Shown here one piece after another: positions 34,012-43,036 of a stretch of 64,000 nucleotides of DNA. Within the stretch, counting starts at the first letter, position 1; each line of letters starts with the position of its first letter. This DNA comes from Lancefieldella parvula (GTDB lineage: Bacteria; Actinomycetota; Coriobacteriia; Coriobacteriales; Atopobiaceae), in the NCBI GenBank assembly GCA_023300185.1, contig CP097092.1:434001-498000 (forward strand), in the 5' to 3' direction. A program made the position numbers and the translations under genes. The notes under the pieces are model-generated. The model did no database searches and was not told the DNA's origin. It saw only the letters and a list, made by a program, of their open reading frames with translations.

Positions 34012-35331
34012 CTACGATAACTCCGCAAGAAAACGAGGAAGTCCGTCGGTGGAAATCGGCTCCTCCATGTCCGAGACAAGAGGGCGCAGATATTTCAGAG
34101 CAGTGTCGGTAACGTTGAAGCCGTCCTCGGAGATCATTTCTCGAGGTACAAGCTTTACCTTGTTAGCAACCTCGGCGACAGGGGTGGTGCGAATCTCCGT
34201 AACGTATGGGTCATCCGAAATTCGGTGAACGCCAACCATAACGCCCGTTTTACCTTGGAGAACAGCCTCAACTCCCGCGGCGCCGAGCGCCTCTGCCTCG
34301 TCCAAGTCAACTTTACTAGCAGCGTGCGAAGCACAGCGCTGCAGCGTATTAAGCTCAATGCCGCGAGACTTTACGCCCAGCTGATTCTTAGCCAGCTGCG
34401 ACAAGTATGCCGCTGTTCCAGACTGCGCTGCAAGGTGACCAAACGTGTCAATTGCAACAGATTTTGCATCAAAAAGGAAACTACCATCTGCATGATGGAC
34501 ACCCTCGCTGACGACTACAATCACGTTGTTTTTCTCGCGAAGTCGCTGTTCAATGGCCGAAAGTAGTGCATGCTCATCAAGAGGAATCTCTGGCAGGAGC
34601 ACAAAATCCGGAGCAGTACCGCAAATATCTTGCGCGAGCGCGCCAGCGGCCGTGAGCCAGCCGGCATCGCGACCCATTGCTTCGATGAACGTTACATTTT
34701 TGCTGTTGTAAACGCCTCCGTCGCGGGTGAGCTCGGCGGTTACAGATGCGACGAATCGCGCCGCGCTACCAAAACCGGGGGTGTGATCAGTGCCTTCGAG
34801 GTCGTTGTCGATAGTTTTTGGCACGCCAACAACACGAACAGGGCTTTCTACCTGGGCAAAGTAGCGAGACAGCTTGTCTGTGGTGTCCATGGAATCGTTG
34901 CCGCCGATGTAGAGAACGGCGTCTACCTGGTATTTCTTGAGCTGCACATCAATCTGCTGGTAAATAGGGGAGGTTTCCGCGGGTTCTGAGCTGGCAGCAA
35001 GTTCCATCCCAAGATCCGGCAGCTTAAAGCGGCAACTGCCCAACCAGCTCGATGGCGTTTTTCTTAGGAGCTGGAGGTTCTTCTCGCCAGGATTTGTGGC
35101 AGCTTGCTCGGACGCTTTCGGTTCAGATGCGGTGAGTTCAAGTACCTCCGTCAGGTCAACAACCTTGCCCTCAAGAAACCCTTGGATTCCGTTGCGCATC
35201 CCGAGCACGCGAAGTCCCTGGGTATGAGCTGCGCGAACAACGCCCGCAAGTGATGCGTTGATGGCAGCGGTTGGTCCACCCGACTGTCCGACAAGGATTG
35301 TGCGAATTGCGTGCTCTGATGTGGTGTTCAT
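34012..35331 (-). CDS. Pyrophosphate-type 6-phosphofructokinase
   Basis: This phosphofructokinase-family enzyme makes fructose 1,6-bisphosphate. In its 439 residues the substrate loop reads GGNDSMDTTDKLS and the catalytic loop VPKTIDNDLEGTDHTPGFGSA. The PKTIDND form, with Lys in place of the Gly of bacterial ATP enzymes, is the mark of PPi-dependent enzymes. MGRDAGWLTAAGAL and PREMISEDGFNVT are further family landmarks. A Ser/Glu-rich insert lies at about residues 65-115 (ASEPKASEQAATNPGEK). The phosphoryl donor is inferred from motifs. It is transcribed alone towards murB, with an 80-base gap and no obvious terminator. Confidence 0.88.
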   Translation of the reverse strand: MNTTSEHAIRTILVGQSGGPTAAINASLAGVVRAAHTQGLRVLGMRNGIQGFLEGKVVDLTEVLELTASEPKASEQAATNPGEKNLQLLRKTPSSWLGSCRFKLPDLGMELAASSEPAETSPIYQQIDVQLKKYQVDAVLYIGGNDSMDTTDKLSRYFAQVESPVRVVGVPKTIDNDLEGTDHTPGFGSAARFVASVTAELTRDGGVYNSKNVTFIEAMGRDAGWLTAAGALAQDICGTAPDFVLLPEIPLDEHALLSAIEQRLREKNNVIVVVSEGVHHADGSFLFDAKSVAIDTFGHLAAQSGTAAYLSQLAKNQLGVKSRGIELNTLQRCASHAASKVDLDEAEALGAAGVEAVLQGKTGVMVGVHRISDDPYVTEIRTTPVAEVANKVKLVPREMISEDGFNVTDTALKYLRPLVSDMEEPISTDGLPRFLAELS

Positions 35332-35662
35332 GGGCGCCTCGGATTCTCGAGAGTTAACGTATCAAGTATACCCGCGGCAGAAGGTCGCGGCATTAGTGAT
35401 ACGCCTTGAGAATAAAGCGTTTTTCCTCAATAAATCGCATGAGCTGCGGTGCTGTTATATCGGCTGACGGGGGATTGGTAAGAATCTGCAGATAAAGTGA
35501 AGCTTGATGACTCGGATGCATTGTGAAATGGCTTAGGCAATGTGATTTGAACTCATCTGTGTTTGCTCAATTCATATTTATGCATAAGTGCTGTCTTATA
35601 TACATAATTATGAATGAAGATATATCAAAGATTTAATTATCCTAAATTTCAGGATTAAGCAA

Positions 35663-35791
35663 ACACACCTAAGTCAGATAATCTGCAAAATCAAAGGTGA
35701 AAAACACATCTAATGAAGATATTCTGCATGAGATGAGCGTTTTAGGCGGAATGTATAGGCATTTTCAGCAGATTATCTGACTTAGGTGTGT
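35663..35791 (+). repeat. Family B modular repeat, copy 2 (129 bp)
   Basis: Two direct 24-base units (35663-35686, 35704-35727; 41-base period) are followed by a 40-base spacer and one inverted unit (35768-35791). The outer units are perfect inverted copies (ACACACCTAAGTCAG, AATCTGC). The array lies between pfk and eno, a 726-base gap with no gene. Confidence 0.9.
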
Positions 35792-35952
35792 TCGAGCGTT
35801 CCGAAGCTAGACACGAACGCGCTTTTAAGACCCTGTTCCCATTAAGTCATCGCACGTGGCGAGAAACCCGCAGGTCTCGCAGCCGTTCTCGGCCTGCGCC
35901 GCGCTCGCACTCGACGCCTGACCGCTGCGCCGCAGCACCCGCGCGCACAAAA

Positions 35953-35980
35953 AAGCCGCACCTCAAATGAGATGCGGCTT
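35953..35980 (-). terminator. Rho-independent terminator of eno
   Basis: Read on the minus strand, AAGCCGCATCTCA pairs with TGAGGTGCGGCTT and a run of T follows. It is about 77 bases past the eno stop. Confidence 0.92.
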
Positions 35981-36057
35981 CGTAGCTTCTAGCAGCCTAA
36001 ACGGCGTTGCAGCTCGGTTGGACCGGTCGCACACCGTCTAGCGCACAACCTGCGGGT

Positions 36058-37347
36058 TTAGCGAAGGTTGTAGAAAGCGTCCATGCCCAGGTACTCAGCA
36101 CCGTCAGCGAGGTCGTCCTCGATGCGGAGAAGCTGGTTGTACTTAGCAACACGCTCGGTACGAGCAGGTGCACCAGTCTTGATCTGACCAGCGTTGGTTG
36201 CAACAACAAGGTCAGCAATGGTGGTGTCCTCGGTCTCACCGGAACGGTGGGAGACAACTGCAGTGTAACCTGCGCGCTTGGCCATCTCGATAGCCTCGAG
36301 GGACTCGGTCAGGGTACCAATCTGGTTGACCTTGATGAGGATGGAGTTACCAGCGTGAACCTCAATGCCCTTCTTCAGGCGCTGAGTGTTGGTAACAAAG
36401 AGGTCGTCGCCGACGAGCTGGATCTTCTTGCCCAGACGCTGGGTAAGGATCTTCCAACCGTCCCAGTCCTCCTCTGCAAGGCCGTCCTCGATGGAGACGA
36501 TTGGGAACTTCTCAACCATTTCCTCGTAGTAAGCAACCATTTCCTCGGAGGTAAGGGAGCGACCCTCGCCCTTGAGGTCATACTTGCCAGTCTCCTTGTT
36601 ATAGAACTCAGAAGAAGCTGGGTCCATAGCAAAGCGGAAGTCCTTGCCAAGCTCAAAGCCAGCAGCCTGAACAGCCTCGGAAAGAAGCTCAAGTGGCTCC
36701 TCGTTGGACTTAAGGTCTGGAGCAAAGCCGCCCTCGTCACCAACACCGGTGTTGAGACCCTGGGACTTCAGAGTGTCCTTGAGGGTGTGGTAAACCTGTG
36801 CGCACCAGCGAAGAGCGGTGGTGAAGTCAGGAGCACCAACAGGCATAATCATGAACTCCTGGAAGTCAACGTTGTTGTCAGCGTGGACGCCACCGTTGAG
36901 GACGTTCATCATAGGAACAGGAAGAGTGTGAGCGTTTGCGCCACCGAGGTAAGCGTAAAGTGGAAGCTCAGCAGAAGCAGCTGCAGCGTGAGCAACAGCA
37001 AGAGAAACGCCGAGAATAGCGTTTGCGCCGAGGCGACCCTTGTTTGGAGTGCCGTCAAGCTTGATCATAGCGAGGTCAAGGCCGCGCTGATCCTCTGCGT
37101 CCCAACCAATAACGAGGTCGCGGATCTCAGTGTTGACGTGCTCGACTGCCTTCAGAACGCCCTTGCCCAGGTAACGGCTCTTGTCGCCGTCGCGAAGCTC
37201 TACAGCCTCGAACTCACCGGTAGAAGCGCCGGAAGGAACGATTGCACGACCAAAGGAGCCGTCGTCAAGAACAACCTCAACCTCAACGGTTGGATTGCCA
37301 CGGGAATCGAGGACCTCACGTGCGTGAACATCAAAAATCTGGCTCAT
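36058..37347 (-). CDS. eno: Enolase
   Basis: Enolase interconverts 2-phosphoglycerate and phosphoenolpyruvate in glycolysis. The 429-residue protein is standard in length and has DSRGNPTVEVEV and GASTGEFEAVELRDGD at the N-terminus, GVHADNNVDFQEFMI, metal ligands in SIEDGLAEEDWDGW, and the signature ILIKVNQIGTLTES followed by VSHRSGETEDTTIADL. The ATG at 37347 is preceded by AAAGAAAGGTGAG. It is monocistronic with its own terminator. Confidence 0.97.
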   Translation of the reverse strand: MSQIFDVHAREVLDSRGNPTVEVEVVLDDGSFGRAIVPSGASTGEFEAVELRDGDKSRYLGKGVLKAVEHVNTEIRDLVIGWDAEDQRGLDLAMIKLDGTPNKGRLGANAILGVSLAVAHAAAASAELPLYAYLGGANAHTLPVPMMNVLNGGVHADNNVDFQEFMIMPVGAPDFTTALRWCAQVYHTLKDTLKSQGLNTGVGDEGGFAPDLKSNEEPLELLSEAVQAAGFELGKDFRFAMDPASSEFYNKETGKYDLKGEGRSLTSEEMVAYYEEMVEKFPIVSIEDGLAEEDWDGWKILTQRLGKKIQLVGDDLFVTNTQRLKKGIEVHAGNSILIKVNQIGTLTESLEAIEMAKRAGYTAVVSHRSGETEDTTIADLVVATNAGQIKTGAPARTERVAKYNQLLRIEDDLADGAEYLGMDAFYNLR

Positions 37348-37538
37348 AGCTCACCTTTCTTTAGGTTTAACATTTTGCTGATTGCACAGACATAACTAGT
37401 ATACCCATTCTGTTATGAGGTGTGTATTGTAATTACACATAGTATTAGGTTAGGAGAAGATGGTATTTGACCAGGCAGACACACTGTCCACCTGGCCAAA
37501 TAGAAAATACCTGCGGAATTGTTGGGCAAATATATAAA

Positions 37539-37895
37539 TTATTTCTGTGGATACACAACAACCAGCAGCATCTTGAACTCTTCTGGAGCCTGAAGTGCAT
37601 GTGGATGGCCAAGTGGCATCACAATAGACTGACCAGCTTCAAGGGTGTAAACGTCGTCATCGATGGTAATGCTTGCGCGTCCCTCAAGAATGGTGACAAA
37701 TGCGTCGCCACCTGCGCGATGGCTTGCAATCTCTTCGCCTGCACCAAAACCAAAGAGGGTGACACTGACGGCATCGTTTTGCGCAAGGGTCTTGCTGATG
37801 ACCTGGCCAGGAAGGCATGCAACCTGGTCTTTAAGGGTTACTACAGTCTTTGCGTCGATGTTCTTCATGACGCCAGGAATCAATTCTTCGGACAT
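37539..37895 (-). CDS. Small cupin-domain protein
   Basis: The 118-residue protein is a single cupin barrel. Cupin motif 1 is SHRAGGDAFVTILEGRASI (one His kept) and motif 2 is LEAGQSIVMPLGHPHAL (two His). A metal-binding site is therefore possible, but no substrate can be inferred. The ATG at 37895 follows GGAGGTTAGT; a GTG/ATG slightly upstream overlaps the ribosome site. It sits alone between eno and the helicase gene, and its regulation is not visible. Confidence 0.82.
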   Translation of the reverse strand: MSEELIPGVMKNIDAKTVVTLKDQVACLPGQVISKTLAQNDAVSVTLFGFGAGEEIASHRAGGDAFVTILEGRASITIDDDVYTLEAGQSIVMPLGHPHALQAPEEFKMLLVVVYPQK

Positions 37896-37997
37896 ACTAA
37901 CCTCCAACGGTAAATGTTATCGATGACTAGCATTTACCCGAATCAGCTGTCTTCAATCAGTAAATTTCCAAAAAATCGCAGGTAGAAATTGCTTTTT

Positions 37998-40130
37998 TTA
38001 AAGCAATTTGCTGAGCAGCGGAGTCATCTTTCCCTGAGAGACCACAATCACGTGATGCATCGCGCGCGACAGGGCGGTATAGAGCCTACGGCGAGAAATT
38101 CCGTCTGCTTTATACACTTCCTCTTGCGCATCGGCAACGATGACCTGATCAAACTCAAGGCCCTTTGCCAGTGCAAGGTCGAGAAGAACTACGCCCTTCG
38201 CGGGAAGGGAATCGTGGCTGGTGAGCACCTTGACCGCAGACCCTTCTAGCTGCTTGGCAAGCCAGCGAACACGAGACTTCTCGGTGCACACAATGGCGGT
38301 CAGCCCGTCAAATGCTTGCGCCTGCTCAACAAGGGACTTCATCGTTTGCAGGTACTCGGCACGCTCAGCATCTTTGTCGTCAGCGACCACCTCAAAGAAC
38401 TCAGGCTTTTTGCCGCCGCGCTGAACGGAGCTTGTCTGGCCACGCTCTTCTTCACTCAAAAGCGAGGTAAAGAGCGCGGTAATCTCGGGAGAAGAGCGAT
38501 AGCTGGTCAGAAGCTTGCAGGTAGAAACTGCACCCTCGCCGTGTGTTGCGGTAAAGATTTTCTCAATCTGCTCAAACGTTGCGGTGTCTTCCCAAATTGC
38601 CTGGTTGGAGTCACCCAAAAGCAGGAAGTGCGCGCGTGAGAAGTACTTTCCAAGTACCATAAGCTGCGTCTCGGTATAGTCCTGAACCTCGTCGATCATG
38701 ACAAACTTGACGTTCTTCTCGCCAGCTCCTGTGATAAGAAGACGCAGGTAAACACATTCGGCGCCGCTTAGCGCGGATGCGTTGAGCATGCGCATACCAA
38801 TGCGGTCGATGCGAAGCCAGGAAGCGGACTCGATGACCTCGTGAGCGGAGGCAAAGCGCCAGTTGAGGAACTCGCGGGTGCGCGCCAGAACTTCTTCCTC
38901 GTCGGAAGGGCTGATGGTGCGGCCAAAGACCTCAAGCTGCTGCTCAACGTCAAGGGAGAGCATCTCTTCTTGGATTTCGTCGTTGTGAGCCATCTGACCA
39001 AGTCTGCGCTCCAGGCGGGTGTGGAGCTCGTCTTTGGCAAGCGCAATGAGGCGCGGACCCACAGGAAATTGCGAGAACTTTGCCACGGAACTAGCCACTT
39101 GAGCTGGCTTAATAAGCGTGGTTCCCTCAACAGAAATGGCCTTGAAGTCGTCTTCATAGAGCTCAAGTACGGCAAGCTGCTCTTCAAGTTTCTTCAGAGA
39201 ATCGGGGTTGTTATGGGCGCCCGATGCGTGGTCGGCCAGACCCAAAGCCTTGAGGAAGGAATCCCAGGTAAATACCTGCGGATTGTGCTCGCCCATGCTA
39301 GGCAAAACGGTGTTGATGTAGCGACCGAACATCTCGTTAGGAGTGAACAGATACACCTGATCTGCGGTAAGCGTGGTGCGCTGCTGGTACAGAAGGTACG
39401 CAATACGCTGCAGCAAAACGGACGTTTTACCCGAGCCTGCAATGCCGTTGACCAGCAGAACCGGCACGTCTTCGTGCCTGACAACAACGTTTTGTTCGCG
39501 CTGGATAGTTGCGGTGATGGCCTGCAGCTTCTCGGTGTGCTGACGCTTTAGTGCGGCAAGCAGCAGAGAATCTTCGATGGCAACCGTTGTGTCAAAGTAG
39601 AGGTTCAGTTTGTCGCGCGTAATGTCAAACTGTCGGCGAAGCTCCAGCTCAACAGTTCTTTTCTTGCCGTCTACCTGGTACGACGTAGTTCCCATCTCTT
39701 GGTTGTAATACGTCTCCGCAACGGGGCTGCGCCAATCAACAATAAGCGGTGTACGGTCTTTGTCCGTAATGCCTGCCGCGCCAATGTATACATCACGAGA
39801 AGGACGTCCGGGTCGCATTTTGAGCGTGACCTTAGCAAAGTAAGGCTGCCTCAAGAGGATTTCGACGCGACCGAGTTTCTCGACAGTAAAATCGTGGTAC
39901 TGGTTGTACGTATCAATAACGCTGTTGAGCGTCTCAATAGCCGCAAGGGTCTCGATGGTTTCGTCCGCGCCGCCAAAGTCTGGACGGATTTCTTCACTCA
40001 TCTGACGAAGGTCTCTAGCTGCATCTTTTTGCGTGGTGTTGAGCGTTGTGTCCAAATCCTCACGAATCTCAACAAGCTTTTGATATACGTGAGAGAGGTG
40101 CTCTTGTTCTTGCTGGTGGATTGGATCCAT
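37998..40130 (-). CDS. HelD-like superfamily 1 helicase / RNA polymerase-associated ATPase
   Basis: The 710-residue protein has a coiled N-terminal arm (residues 1-60), then the UvrD-like core: Walker A GIAGSGKTSVLLQR near residue 220, Walker B VMIDEVQDYTETQ, DSNQAIWE, and C-terminal motifs TSYRSSPEITALF, GLEFDQVIVADAQ and LYTALSRAMHHV. The N-terminal region with DVYIGAAGI and TPLIVDWRSPVAETYY is typical of HelD, which removes RNA polymerase from stalled complexes, rather than of UvrD or Rep. The start at 40130 uses AGGAG overlapping the engB stop. A GGCGAGAA copy occurs near its 3' end. Confidence 0.87.
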   Translation of the reverse strand: MDPIHQQEQEHLSHVYQKLVEIREDLDTTLNTTQKDAARDLRQMSEEIRPDFGGADETIETLAAIETLNSVIDTYNQYHDFTVEKLGRVEILLRQPYFAKVTLKMRPGRPSRDVYIGAAGITDKDRTPLIVDWRSPVAETYYNQEMGTTSYQVDGKKRTVELELRRQFDITRDKLNLYFDTTVAIEDSLLLAALKRQHTEKLQAITATIQREQNVVVRHEDVPVLLVNGIAGSGKTSVLLQRIAYLLYQQRTTLTADQVYLFTPNEMFGRYINTVLPSMGEHNPQVFTWDSFLKALGLADHASGAHNNPDSLKKLEEQLAVLELYEDDFKAISVEGTTLIKPAQVASSVAKFSQFPVGPRLIALAKDELHTRLERRLGQMAHNDEIQEEMLSLDVEQQLEVFGRTISPSDEEEVLARTREFLNWRFASAHEVIESASWLRIDRIGMRMLNASALSGAECVYLRLLITGAGEKNVKFVMIDEVQDYTETQLMVLGKYFSRAHFLLLGDSNQAIWEDTATFEQIEKIFTATHGEGAVSTCKLLTSYRSSPEITALFTSLLSEEERGQTSSVQRGGKKPEFFEVVADDKDAERAEYLQTMKSLVEQAQAFDGLTAIVCTEKSRVRWLAKQLEGSAVKVLTSHDSLPAKGVVLLDLALAKGLEFDQVIVADAQEEVYKADGISRRRLYTALSRAMHHVIVVSQGKMTPLLSKLL

Positions 40131-40137
40131 GATGCTC

Positions 40138-40724
40138 CTAGATAGTTGCGTCTTCGATGCGGCGGCGCAACTCGTCAATGCCCAGGCCAGTCTCGGATGA
40201 GGTAATAATGGCCTGTTCAGGGGTAATGTGGAATGTCTTTGCGCAGGGCGGCCGCGGCTTGATTTTGCTTGCCGCGCGCAATCTTGTCTGCCTTGGTAAA
40301 CGCAACTACAAAGGGCAGCTCAGCCTCTTGAAGAAAGCTGATCATCTGCAGGTCAAGCTTTTGAGCTTCGTGTCTGATGTCAACAAGGCTAATGACCAGG
40401 TTAAAGCTGCGTTCTTGCTCAAAGTAACCACCAATGAGGTCTGCCCAGCGCTGTTTTTCTTGGCGAGAAACTCGTGCAAATCCGTATCCAGGCAAGTCTA
40501 CAAATTTGACGCCATCAACGTCAAAGAAGTTGATATTTGCAGTTTTACCTGGGACGCTTGAAACTCGTGCGAGTTGCTTTCTGACCAATAAGTTTATTTA
40601 GGAGGGAAGACTTGCCCACGTTTGAGCGGCCCACAAAAGCCACCTCTGGGGTCTCTGGAGAAGGAAGTTGTGAAATTGCTCCGTATGATGCCTCATATCG
40701 TGCGGTTTCATACTTAAGACCCAT
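40138..40724 (-). CDS. engB: Ribosome biogenesis GTP-binding protein EngB/YsxC, two frameshifts
   Basis: This GTPase assists large ribosomal subunit assembly and is normally essential. The three segments in three frames give one coherent protein: AFVGRSNVGKSSLLNKLIG (P-loop); ARVSSVPGKTANINFF, DLPGYGFARV and VAFTKADKIARG (G2-G4); then ITSSETGLGIDELRRRIE (G5 region and C-terminus). The shifts are single extra bases near 40576-40580 and 40230-40231. Removing both gives 194 residues, the family norm. The ATG at 40724 follows GGGAGG. Two independent indels in one small essential gene argue strongly for consensus errors. Confidence 0.88.
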
Positions 40725-40810
40725 GATGCCTCCCATTGCGCTTCAAAAACGTAAGGTATTATTTTAGCGCAACTTGAGAGGCAGCTAACAATCCATTCAT
40801 CCATAGTGGG

Positions 40811-40880
40811 GGTGGCACAATCTGTAGTGGGAGTGGTGAAATCTGTAGCTGGAGCGGTGAAATCTGTAGCTGGAGTGGTA
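40811..40880. repeat. Tandem 21-24-bp repeat containing AATCTGTAG
   Basis: Units at 40811-40834, 40835-40855 and 40856-40876 follow the pattern GGTGAAATCTGTAGCTGGAG, with a partial fourth unit. It lies between engB and the ABC island. The AATCTGT core is shared with family A units. Confidence 0.75.
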
Positions 40881-40887
40881 AGAATTG

Positions 40888-41514
40888 CTACAGAGACACT
40901 CGAATTCGTTTTTCTACAGGTAGACGAGAAACAAGCAAATCAAACGTTGTGTCAGTAATCGGATTTCTATAGATTTCCTCTCCTGTGAGATTTACTACAT
41001 AAGGCACATGAAGAACATATGAGGTATGCGGCTTGATTGCAATTTTCGAAGTGGTTATATTTGGCTGAGCAAGCGGCCAAAGGGAGTTTTCATTTCCTAA
41101 ATCGCAAATGTAATAGGTGTTGTTGGCTTGTGGAATTAAAATCGTGCCGAGAAAATCTATTCCTCCTACAGGCTCAGTCTCTTCTCTATCATTTTTAACT
41201 TCTATAGTGACATCTATCACACTTGTTTGATTGCCATGAGCATTGGGTTGTTGTGGTGTAATACCATGTTTTTCCAGGTAACCGTCATATGTGGTTAGGG
41301 CAATTTCAGTTATTCGTATTGAATATCCCTTTGTATTCTCAGAAGACGAATAATGAAAATTTCCGTCAAGAGGGACCCATTCTCCCATTTGATAAATTTC
41401 TTCAGGGATAGTCAGTGCATGGGTATTTACCCACCAAACTCTGTAGCCAAGAGCGCAAACCAGTACAAAGCTTATGGCAATTGCGAATAATGGTAGTTTG
41501 CTTTTTAGTTTCAT
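40888..41514 (-). CDS. Membrane-anchored protein with extracytoplasmic beta-rich domain (ABC island, last gene)
   Basis: I do not recognise a named family with certainty. The 208-residue protein has one N-terminal membrane span (LFAIAISFVLVCALGYRVWW) and an outer domain of beta-strand pattern with paired hydrophobic stretches (VIDVTIEVKND, TSYVLHVPYVVNL). It resembles the first gene of the same cluster (44735-45484) in size, topology and domain style, so the two probably belong to one family. The ATG overlaps the ABC ATPase stop by four bases (ATGA). A role as an accessory or immunity lipoprotein-like partner of the transporter is inferred from position only. Confidence 0.65.
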   Translation of the reverse strand: MKLKSKLPLFAIAISFVLVCALGYRVWWVNTHALTIPEEIYQMGEWVPLDGNFHYSSSENTKGYSIRITEIALTTYDGYLEKHGITPQQPNAHGNQTSVIDVTIEVKNDREETEPVGGIDFLGTILIPQANNTYYICDLGNENSLWPLAQPNITTSKIAIKPHTSYVLHVPYVVNLTGEEIYRNPITDTTFDLLVSRLPVEKRIRVSL

Positions 41515-42170
41515 GATGCACGTCTTTGCACGTCGATTTTCTCGACAATTTTACCGAGCTTCATTTTGTAAATTACATCGCAGACAACCTCTAAGAACTC
41601 AGCATCATGACTTGATATGAGAAGTGTTGCGCCTCTATCTCTTTGTTCAACAATGAGCTCTGTGAGCATATGGACACCGTCTTCATCAAGAGCATTTGTT
41701 GGCTCGTCAAGAATAATTAAATCCGGTTGTTCAAAAAATGCCATGGCAATTCCTAAGCGTTGCTTCATGCCAAGAGAGTATTTCCTAACAGGTCTTTTGT
41801 CTTTAGGATCAAGTCCTACTTTTTCAATTGCAGCATCAATATCTTGCTCAGACGCAATTTGTTTTATTGACGAGAGAATCTCTAGGTTCTTCCGGCCGCT
41901 ATATGAGCTGAGAAGTGCCGGTTTTTCTAGGAGCAGACCAACACTTGGTGGGAAATCTATATCATCCCAGAGCTTTTTGTTTTCAATAGAAACATATCCT
42001 TGGGTAGGTTTAATGAGGCCACAGATCGCTCGCATAAGCATTGTTTTACCAGAGCCGTTTTGGCCTTCGAGACCAATTATCCCTCTCTTTTCTAGGGATA
42101 ATGTGACATCCTTGAGAACAGTATCGTTTCCGATTTCTTTTGTTAGATGTTCAACTGAAATGTACGACAT
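41511..42170 (-). CDS. ABC transporter ATP-binding protein
   Basis: The 219-residue ATPase has Walker A GQNGSGKTML near residue 40, signature YSLGMKQRLGIAMAF and Walker B LIILDEPTNALDEDG. The SLGMKQRL form and the three membrane proteins beside it point to an exporter of the bacteriocin/antimicrobial peptide resistance or Na-type group. The start is 2 bases after the preceding permease stop, with GGTGAG as ribosome site. It is the only ATPase in the island, so it must serve the permeases encoded upstream. Confidence 0.88.
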   Translation of the reverse strand: MSYISVEHLTKEIGNDTVLKDVTLSLEKRGIIGLEGQNGSGKTMLMRAICGLIKPTQGYVSIENKKLWDDIDFPPSVGLLLEKPALLSSYSGRKNLEILSSIKQIASEQDIDAAIEKVGLDPKDKRPVRKYSLGMKQRLGIAMAFFEQPDLIILDEPTNALDEDGVHMLTELIVEQRDRGATLLISSHDAEFLEVVCDVIYKMKLGKIVEKIDVQRRAS

Positions 42171-42172
42171 GT

Positions 42173-43036
42173 TTACTCACCGCCAAACTGATCAATGTTC
42201 TTAAAGCGTGAAAGAGACAGATAAAGAAAAATACCTAGTGAGCCAATACAAAAAACTAACGTGCAGAATGGATTGACTCCTGCACAGAGGTTACCTTCAA
42301 CAATCTCCCTGCTAGCTGAATCAATATAGAGAGAACTTCGAGAAAACATCATGTAGTTGCCAATAAGGATGGGATGTAATTTGAAAATTGAAGAAACTAT
42401 CCAAGAAATTATTAAAAAGAGAGGAGGCCATTCTTTAATAAATAATCCTGCTGAACATTGAAGCGTTATAAGAGATAGTGAGGAAATGAACAAAGATCCC
42501 ATCAATGGGACAATACTTACCGTATTTGCAGGTAATGTTGAGGCGTCAAAACCTTCGAGAATTTCTAAGCTTAATGTCGTAGTTGATAGAATTTCTCCAC
42601 CGTGAAGCAGTGTAAATAAGAGGATTAAAACTCCCGCTATTATCCAATAAAGCCCAGTTGCTGTCACACAACTTACTGTTAGAAGAATTGGATAGCAGCT
42701 CTTTGAGGAAGACATAACAAGATACATATCTTTTCTTAGTGACCTGGAGACTGCCAGAAAACACATTAGATGGGGAAGTAAAACAAGTATTAACCACGCA
42801 AAAGGAATTTTAATTTTTGGCAGAGCAGCATTTGAAGAAATGCTTTGCGATATCTGTGGCATTCCAGCAAATAGACTTGATACGTTATCTGCAAATGTTG
42901 GATTACTTGTTGCTGAGCGATTGAACACTACAAGAGATGTAGCAACGATAAGTACCATTAAGATGGTACAGATACAAAATGGACCACGTAATGAATAGAT
43001 AAAAGGACCACATGGAATTACTTTAGAGTTTTTCAT
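42173..43036 (-). CDS. ABC transporter permease-like membrane protein (third of three)
   Basis: The 287-residue protein is hydrophobic, with about six predicted spans and no recognisable extracytoplasmic domain. The start at 43036 (MKNSKVIPCG) lies inside the end of the upstream permease gene, a 14-base overlap suggesting coupled translation; a longer frame upstream reads only the overlapped gene. Base composition is AT-rich relative to the flanking housekeeping genes. The family is not identified beyond the ABC-2-like layout. Confidence 0.7.
   Translation of the reverse strand: MKNSKVIPCGPFIYSLRGPFCICTILMVLIVATSLVVFNRSATSNPTFADNVSSLFAGMPQISQSISSNAALPKIKIPFAWLILVLLPHLMCFLAVSRSLRKDMYLVMSSSKSCYPILLTVSCVTATGLYWIIAGVLILLFTLLHGGEILSTTTLSLEILEGFDASTLPANTVSIVPLMGSLFISSLSLITLQCSAGLFIKEWPPLFLIISWIVSSIFKLHPILIGNYMMFSRSSLYIDSASREIVEGNLCAGVNPFCTLVFCIGSLGIFLYLSLSRFKNIDQFGGE

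Noticed and set aside
36007..37395. 462-codon open frame opposite enolase, and a similar 482-codon frame opposite ulaG (8142-9590)
   Set aside because: Both are antisense shadows of strongly conserved enzymes with ribosome sites on the other strand.
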